DNA of 64,000 nt from Toxoplasma gondii ME49 (lineage: Eukaryota > Apicomplexa > Conoidasida > Eucoccidiorida > Sarcocystidae), in the NCBI RefSeq assembly GCF_000006565.2, contig NC_031476.1, positions 503,458 through 567,457 on the forward strand, given 5' to 3'. How positions within the stretch are numbered: position 1 is the stretch's first letter; each line of letters begins with the position of its first letter. Below, piece after piece: positions 58,284 to 64,000 of this stretch. A program made the translations under genes and the position numbers. The notes beneath the pieces are model-generated. The model was not told where the DNA came from. It did no database searches and was given only the letters and a program-made list of their open reading frames with translations.

Positions 58284-60010
58284 CTTGATCGCAGCCGGAT
58301 TTTCTGCCGAAGAAGTCTGGATAGCGGGAAAGAAAGCCTGCGAACGATGTTCTCTGTGTATGGCAAGCACTACGTTGACATCCAAGGGTCACCGAGCGTG
58401 CAAGTGGCTGGTGTAACAGACTCGCAGCGTTCCCAGCTACTTTTGGAGAGGTGACTGAGAAGCAAAGCAGTGGGATGGACGCAAGCGCACGCGCAGCGTC
58501 GAGGAACTCCAGATTTCATTGAAAACAGAAGAAAGGGGCTGAGATTGACAGGGGAAGTGGCCTTTCCCACGAAACGGGCGGCTTTTTTGTAACTCCGCAA
58601 AGCAGCATGCCTCATCGGCCGCACGCACATGTGTCTGCGCCCGATGTACCCGCGCGCCGATGACAAGAATCCTGGTCGGAATTCACGAAAATCTTTGAGG
58701 ATGAAGTTCTGTTCTAGATTGGAGTGGACGCGGGCCTTGAATCTGATCTTTGGTGCGGCTTGGAAGAAAATCCACGGCATATCATGATACCGGTGTCTCG
58801 GAAAACTGCAGACGCGGCCGTCGATTGACGCACACATGCGCCTATTCACGGCAAAACGCATGCAGTTTCTCTTCGCCGCTTCACTACGATCCGCGGCAGC
58901 CGCAAAGAAGAAACGCCCCCTTTCACTTGTCGGTACGGCCTCCGCGAACGGTGAAAAGAAATTCACGCGCCTTTCTGCGGGTGAAACTGGAGTTGTTCAG
59001 TTCGTTTGGTCTCTCTGGATCATCTGCGGCCCCCACCCCGATGAGGAGAGTTTTACGAAGGCTGGTTGTGACGCCCTGCGCTCACTGACTCCGTTGCCTT
59101 ACTTTTCCGTCGGCAGAGTCGTCTTTTCACGGGAAGAGTTGCTTTCCTGTCCAAGGAGAGCCTCATTTCATCGAGTGTATGTACACACGTGGCCGGTGGG
59201 TTTCGTGTCTGCGGCACTGGCTGTGTCAAGTGACGCAACTCACTTTTCCTCACTTTGTGAAGAGGCTCTTCAGATTCTTTCCGCGACACATTTACGCTAT
59301 TTTTACGGAGTCGATCCCTCTTGGTTTCGGGGCCCGATTCGCTGTTGTGAAGAGGAGTTTTCTTCGTGACGGCCGCCAAGAAAATTTCGCCTCGTCCTGG
59401 CGCTCTGTTCTTGTGCGAAAGCACATGCAACGATTTTTCCGCTCACGCGTCTCGACCTGCTTGACCGATTGCCGGAGGCCAAAGGTTTCAGCGGACTCGC
59501 CGATCGCCGACAGCGACCTCGCTGTGCTTGTTCAAAGTTTCATTTTTCTCCACAGGCGACATCCGGCACTGAGGAGGAGGAGGCAAGGACACACAGTCTG
59601 GAGCTTCCATCCAGTCGACGTTTCCTGTGGATCGCGTGAATCCCTCTTTCTTTCGTCACACCTCTCGCATTACTTCTTGCCTTGAGAAACAGAGTGGAGC
59701 TTCATAGGGCCGTCCGATCCGGGTGTCTTCATCGTACACCCACGGAAATCCAAGAAGCCCTGTACTCGAGAGCAGCACTTGGTGGAGGACTCTGTGTGAC
59801 TCTTGTGAACGCCGTCTGGAAATTGCGTTTTCCTCCCTCCGTGCCGGCCTGCCGGCAACCTCTTGTTGCCCCGCCCGCCCTTTGTCAGCTCCAGTTGAAA
59901 GACTCACAAACTTCCTTTTTTCCCTCGTTTTCTCCACAGAAGTGGCGGGCCCCCCGGCAATCTCCGCTAGTACGTCTGACTCCACAGCTTCAGATGGGCC
60001 AGAGGACACA
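58284..60010. other. Divergent intergenic region: promoters of WDR53-like and uL3m genes
   Basis: The flanking genes are transcribed away from each other. Short to medium open frames occur (for example 58836-59369 and 59179-59685, plus), but they are CT-driven, lack motifs and do not connect in phase to the uL3m gene. The plus strand between about 58,960 and 59,950 is pyrimidine-rich, as expected for a leader of the plus-strand gene. No specific promoter motif could be defended. Confidence 0.55.
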
Positions 60011-63000
60011 ATGAGCGCGTGCAGCTCCTTTTTTGGAAGATTTTCGGGCGTGGGAGCCCCGAAACCACGAGCTATCCGGAGGGACACAAGATTGGTGAGT
60101 GCGCCCGTTCTCTCTCTCAGCGACACGGTCTTCGCCAGGACAGGGAGTGGGCAACGATCAGGCGAAGATCATGCGGCTTCGTCTCCTTCTGACGCCTCGC
60201 GGAGTCCAGAAAGAAGCCGCCAGACACGGTCCCCAGTTCTTCCAGAGACTCTTGGCCGGAGCCAGGACGCACAACCACCCTGCTCCCCAGCGTGGAGGCA
60301 TCATTCCCGGCCCTCTCCTGCCTCTTCTCCGTCGCTTAAACTTTCCGGTTTCCTGCTTGCTGGACCTCTCCGGAGACCCGGTTCTTCTGCTGGCTCGTCT
60401 GTTCCGCCAACCTCAGCCCTTGTCGCCCACGGGCTGGTGCCCGTCTCCTCTCGCGCAGGGGCGTCTAAGGCATCTGCACGCTTTCTGTCGACGTCGAGGT
60501 TCTCGTCGCGGCGGGGAGTTTCAGCGTTGCTCCCCGCGAGCTACACCGCTCTCGGCTCTGGCGCATTCAGCCAAAACCTCGTCGACCTCGGCCGCGCCCG
60601 GCCCGCAGCGTTTGCCTCCAGGCGGGGCTACGACAGCCGATGGGTGAAGCGTCTCGACAGACTCAGAGAGTCGAAATTCTACGACCCTGCGCCGATCATC
60701 AAGGAGGAAGAGATTTTAGAGGCCGACAAAATCCACCCGCTCTTGAAGAAGGTCACGCCCAGCTGGAACAGTCGCAGGTACGCAATTTTTGCATCATGAA
60801 AAGAAAGGGCATGACGCCGCCTTGGCGAGTGCAAGCGTGACTAGAGAGAAGGAGTTACATAGCTGAATGTCAACAGGAACCCATGGTCAAATCAACACTC
60901 CACACAAACGTGCATGTGCCGATCTATCCATCTATCTATCTATCTATCATGTCTATTGATATGCATATATATATATATATATATATTTGTTCCCTATCTG
61001 TGACTGGAGTTAGAAGGCCAGTCTTGAAGGATGCTTTCTTTGCTGGGTGTGCGAGCAACACATGATCTCTCTATCGTGCGGTATTTCTTCGCGGTGTGTG
61101 CTTTCTCCAGAACGGGGCTTCTGGCGTATAAGATTGGCATGATGTCCTTGTGGGACGGGTGGGGAGAGCGGCATGCAGTAACAGTCTGCCAAGTCGACCG
61201 CTGTGTGGTGATGGACCAGAGGACGCTGGACAAGGACGGCTACGAGGCTTGCGTCATGGGCATTGGTAAGAAAAATGGAAAACCCTGAACCACCGCGGCA
61301 TCAGTTTGCTACCGGTTCCTTTACAAAGCATTTGATGTTTCAGCATCCTGTTCGAAAATAAAAACTTAGCGCTCACTTCTTCAACAGACAAAGGACTAGG
61401 TCCCGGTTCTGTTGTAGGGTTTGAGGATCGATGCTTCAGCCTCCTTTAACTTCCCGCCTCGTGGGTTCTACCTGTTTTCTCCTCCTGGCAGTTGTGCACT
61501 GTCGGTCGCTTTGAAGAACTTTGTTCTTTACGAGGGTGACTGCTTTACGAAAGGCACGCAGGTGTGGAGGAGAGGAGACAGCGTAGACATGGATGGAGTT
61601 GGGAAGGGGAGAACAAGAAGAGACACGACACTCCAGACGGGGGGCACTGAACGGGGAGAAAAGAAGGAAGCCGAGGGAGATACAATTGAGCCAGACAAAC
61701 ACATGAGGGATAGAAGAAACAAAATCAGGACGAGAAGTGGGGAAGAGACATGGAGGGCACCACGACTCGGAGAGTGAAGCGTCGGGACTTGAAACGAGGG
61801 TGAGGGAATGAGGCAATTCACCACGAGAAGCGTCGATGTGGCCGGAGGGCGTTTCGGATTTACGGCGAAGCCAGGCGTTGCTAATCACATGATTAGAGTG
61901 CATGCAGACGGATTCAAGTCATGCGTTCCTTCCGTTCTTGATAGATTTCCTCACACCTCGTGAACGCCCAGTGGTGACAGAAGCCGTAAATATAATGGTA
62001 AAACCCAGAGGCAATTTCTGCGTGTGCGGGTCTTCGCAGGGTACAAGCCGATTCACAAGGTGACAAAGCCAATGCTTGGAGTCTACATCCGGTCGCAGAT
62101 TGAGCCGAAGAGTCGAATCGCAGAATTCAAGTGCAGCAGCGATTGCCTTCTTCCAGTTGGCCACGAAATGTCTGTGCGCCATTTCACTCCGGGACAGCAG
62201 GTCTTTGTCAGCGGGTGGTCCAAGGACAAGGGCTACCTGGGAGTGAAGAAGCGATGGGGGTTCGCAGGTGAGCATCATATCCTCTGTACAGAGCCGGCAT
62301 CAAATGCACAGTTCATAGATACACCTCGTATTGTCACCACCACATTAAAAGTTATTGTTTCTGGACAAATGATTCCGGATCCGGAACTGTGCAACTTACA
62401 GCAGCTGTCTTCCCATTAGGGAAAATGAGATCTCTGTGGACCCGGCCTGAAACCAGACGTTTCAGTGTCTGTTGGTGCACAGAGTGCCTCGGAGAAAAAA
62501 GTGCAGACCAACTTCGTGCGTGATTTCTCCCTTTTTCCCGCCGTTTTTTATCGCATACCATGGAGATTACACAGTCAAGGCTATCCGACCGTGTGTGTCT
62601 GCCTGTATTTGTCCAGGTCAAAACGCCTCCCACGGTGTCGAAGCCAAGGCTCACAGCAGCCCCGGAAGTATCGGACAAAGCAAGACTGTGAACGTCGTGT
62701 GGCGCTTCAAGAAGATGGCCGGGCATGCGGGCGGAGACCCCCGTGTCGTCAACTGCAAAGTGTTTCGCATCGAAGCCCAAAGAAATCTCATTTTCCTCAA
62801 AGGTAAGACATCAGCTTCTTCGGTGAGACGTGGAAACGCCACGCGACCAGCAGCTGGCGGGGAGTTGGGAGGGGATTTCTCTGGTGTCTCTAGACGTCTT
62901 ACTCGTGGGTGCGTTTTTCGCCGTCTCTCGACTCCGCTCGTGCGAGTACTCATCTTTCTCTTCCGTTTAAAAGCATTCTAATGTACTACGTGTTGAGTGC

Positions 63001-63526
63001 CTGCAGACAACTACAGATGGATGTCTATTTACATTATATGCTATCAAAAGAAAGGGGTGACCTACGAGTCACAGAGCCGATGCTTTGTAGGTTGCGCAGG
63101 ACGGACGGAATTGCCGATGTGGCTTCTGGTCCGTGTTTTCTACAGTGTCAAGCGACAATGTTCCATTTTCTTCCGACAGATAGAGAACCTGTCCCGCGTG
63201 CGCATTGCTCAAAACGGTCGCTCATGCGGCCGCGACTACTTGCCGTCGCTCTCAGTTGGTTTGCCCTTTGTTTTTCTTTCCGGTGTTGGTCGCTCCCCCA
63301 CCCGGGTTCCCCCGCAGGTTGTGTACCAGGCTACAAGGGGAGTTTGATTAAAATAAGCGACGCTCGAGGAAAAACGCACCACAGACACAACCGCCACATT
63401 CCCCTCCACTTTCCGACGTTCGTGCCAGAGCCTGGCGTTTCGTACCCCGTCACGCTGGAGTGTCCAGACGCTGAGCAGGACCCGTTTCTGTATCCCGAGA
63501 TCGCGATCGCGGACAAGGAGAAGTAG
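60011..63526 (+). CDS. MRPL3: Mitochondrial large-subunit ribosomal protein uL3m (MRPL3), five exons
   Basis: Exons: 60011-60777, 61111-61265, 62040-62267, 62617-62802, 63318-63526; 1,545 nt, 514 aa. The L3 core starts at the first splice junction: SRRTGLLAYKIGMMSLWDGW, then AVTVCQVDRCVV, HFTPGQQVFVSGWSKDKGYLGV, KRWGFAGQNASHG, HSSPGSIGQ, KKMAGHAGG and RNLIFLKGCVPGYKGSLIKI. The wording RRTG..A.K.GMM.LW, FTPGQ.VDV-like and KRWGF.GQ.ASHG follows mitochondrial rather than cytosolic L3; an apicoplast form is the main alternative. uL3 helps build the peptidyl-transferase centre of the 50S-type subunit. The first exon encodes 255 residues rich in Ser, Arg and Pro ahead of the core, beginning with a basic, Ser-rich stretch that could be a mitochondrial targeting sequence. 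The ATG at 60011 (CACAATGAG) is the first in frame. Three of the four introns are phase 1. Confidence 0.9.
60905..60990. repeat. (ATCT)n and (TA)n microsatellites, uL3m intron 1
   Basis: An ATCT run near 60920-60948 followed by a TA run near 60965-60986, inside intron 1 (60778-61110). Confidence 0.85.
61266..62039 (+). other. uL3m intron 2
   Basis: GTAAGA donor and CTTCGCAG acceptor, phase 1. It carries a 118-aa open frame (61421-61777) rich in Arg, Glu and Lys without motifs, and no recognised exon. Introns 3 (62268-62616) and 4 (62803-63317) are similarly featureless. Confidence 0.6.
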
Positions 63527-64000
63527 ACGCTCTTGTAGACAGGAAGAATCATCCGGAAAAGCCACACTGGAGGTCGCGTACGCCCCCAACCTCTCGACTT
63601 CCGTTCCTGGTTTTGTCTGCTGCTGGCTGTGTAGACTTGCACTTAAAACGAGATTTTTCGGGGTCAGTAGCAACCACAAACAGGTGGACGGCGGTCGGGG
63701 ACTCTGAATCGGAACGCCGCAGGGTACCTCACTGTGTTTTCTGGTTTTCCAAGTTTTAAGGAGAATGCCCGTCCCCGTTTTCGTGCGAATGTGGTGTACA
63801 TTGAGAAAGCCTGCTGCACAGGATACGCAGGTCTTTTGCGTGCTTTGCTGGACGCAGATGGCCGAAACTCGTGAACGCTGGGAAGCAGTCAGTGTTGTGC
63901 TGTCGATGAGACTTTCTCTTGACTGGCAATGAAGCGCTGTAGAGACTGTTTTGTCACTGCATTGCATAAAGAAGGCCACACTGAGTTCGGCGAAATTCAA
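63527..64000. other. 3' flank of the uL3m gene
   Basis: Downstream of the TAG at 63524-63526. No second gene start can be supported. A minus-strand open frame reaches the window end but overlaps the last uL3m exon antisense and has no motif. Confidence 0.5.

Noticed and set aside
58836..59685. Overlapping plus-strand open frames upstream of uL3m
   Set aside because: CT-driven leader sequence; no in-phase splice to the uL3m start exon, which has its own good ATG context.
61421..61777. 118-codon open frame in uL3m intron 2
   Set aside because: The exons on both sides join in phase and give continuous L3 homology without it.
63236..64000. 254-codon minus-strand open frame reaching the window end
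   Set aside because: It is antisense to the last uL3m exon over much of its length, and its Ser/Thr/Arg/Leu composition has no motif; probably a shadow, though an off-edge gene on this strand cannot be excluded.

Overview
This window looks like nuclear DNA of a tissue-cyst-forming coccidian (Apicomplexa, Sarcocystidae; the Toxoplasma/Neospora/Hammondia group fits best, but I cannot fix the species). The reasons are intron-rich eukaryotic genes with GT...AG introns, start contexts of the ACAAAATGG type, long CT-rich leaders, many (TA)n microsatellites inside introns, frequent TGCATGC words, and conserved proteins swollen by Ser/Ala/Gly/Pro-rich insertions. I see no bacterial, viral, CRISPR or transposon features.

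Layout. (1) At the left edge is the first coding exon of the chaperonin subunit CCT1/TCP-1 alpha on the minus strand (190-247); the rest lies outside the window. (2) 3352-27063, minus strand, is one giant gene that I assemble from six exons (20,001 nt, about 6,666 aa). It encodes a DmX/Rav1 (rabconnectin-3 alpha) homologue, the RAVE-type V-ATPase assembly factor. (3) After a head-to-head, CT-rich promoter region, 30018-43410 on the plus strand is a 16-exon gene for the 3'-end processing factor CstF-77/Rna14 (about 1,295 aa), with introns full of (TA)n repeats. (4) A convergent gap of about 2 kb follows. (5) 45523-52081, minus strand, is a kinesin-9 (KIF9) gene with 12 recognised coding exons; its last few codons are unresolved. 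(6) 54496-58283, minus strand, is a three-exon WDR53-like WD40 gene (797 aa). (7) 60011-63526, plus strand, is a five-exon gene for mitochondrial ribosomal protein uL3m (514 aa) with a long N-terminal extension.

The neighbours do not form a pathway: they are housekeeping genes (protein folding, V-ATPase assembly, mRNA 3'-end formation, mitochondrial translation) plus one flagellum-associated motor. Composition changes along the window. The DmX-like gene is strongly GC-rich, while the kinesin region is clearly more AT-rich and less biased. Most long open frames that are not listed are antisense or leader shadows created by GC-rich or CT-rich sequence.

Exon boundaries were read by eye from GT/AG sites, reading-frame phase and remembered family sequence. 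All the assembled coding lengths are multiples of three, but none is confirmed by transcripts. I did not find a convincing new biological system. The most interesting points are the DmX-like gene size, the kinesin-9, and the tandem splice-site arrangements.
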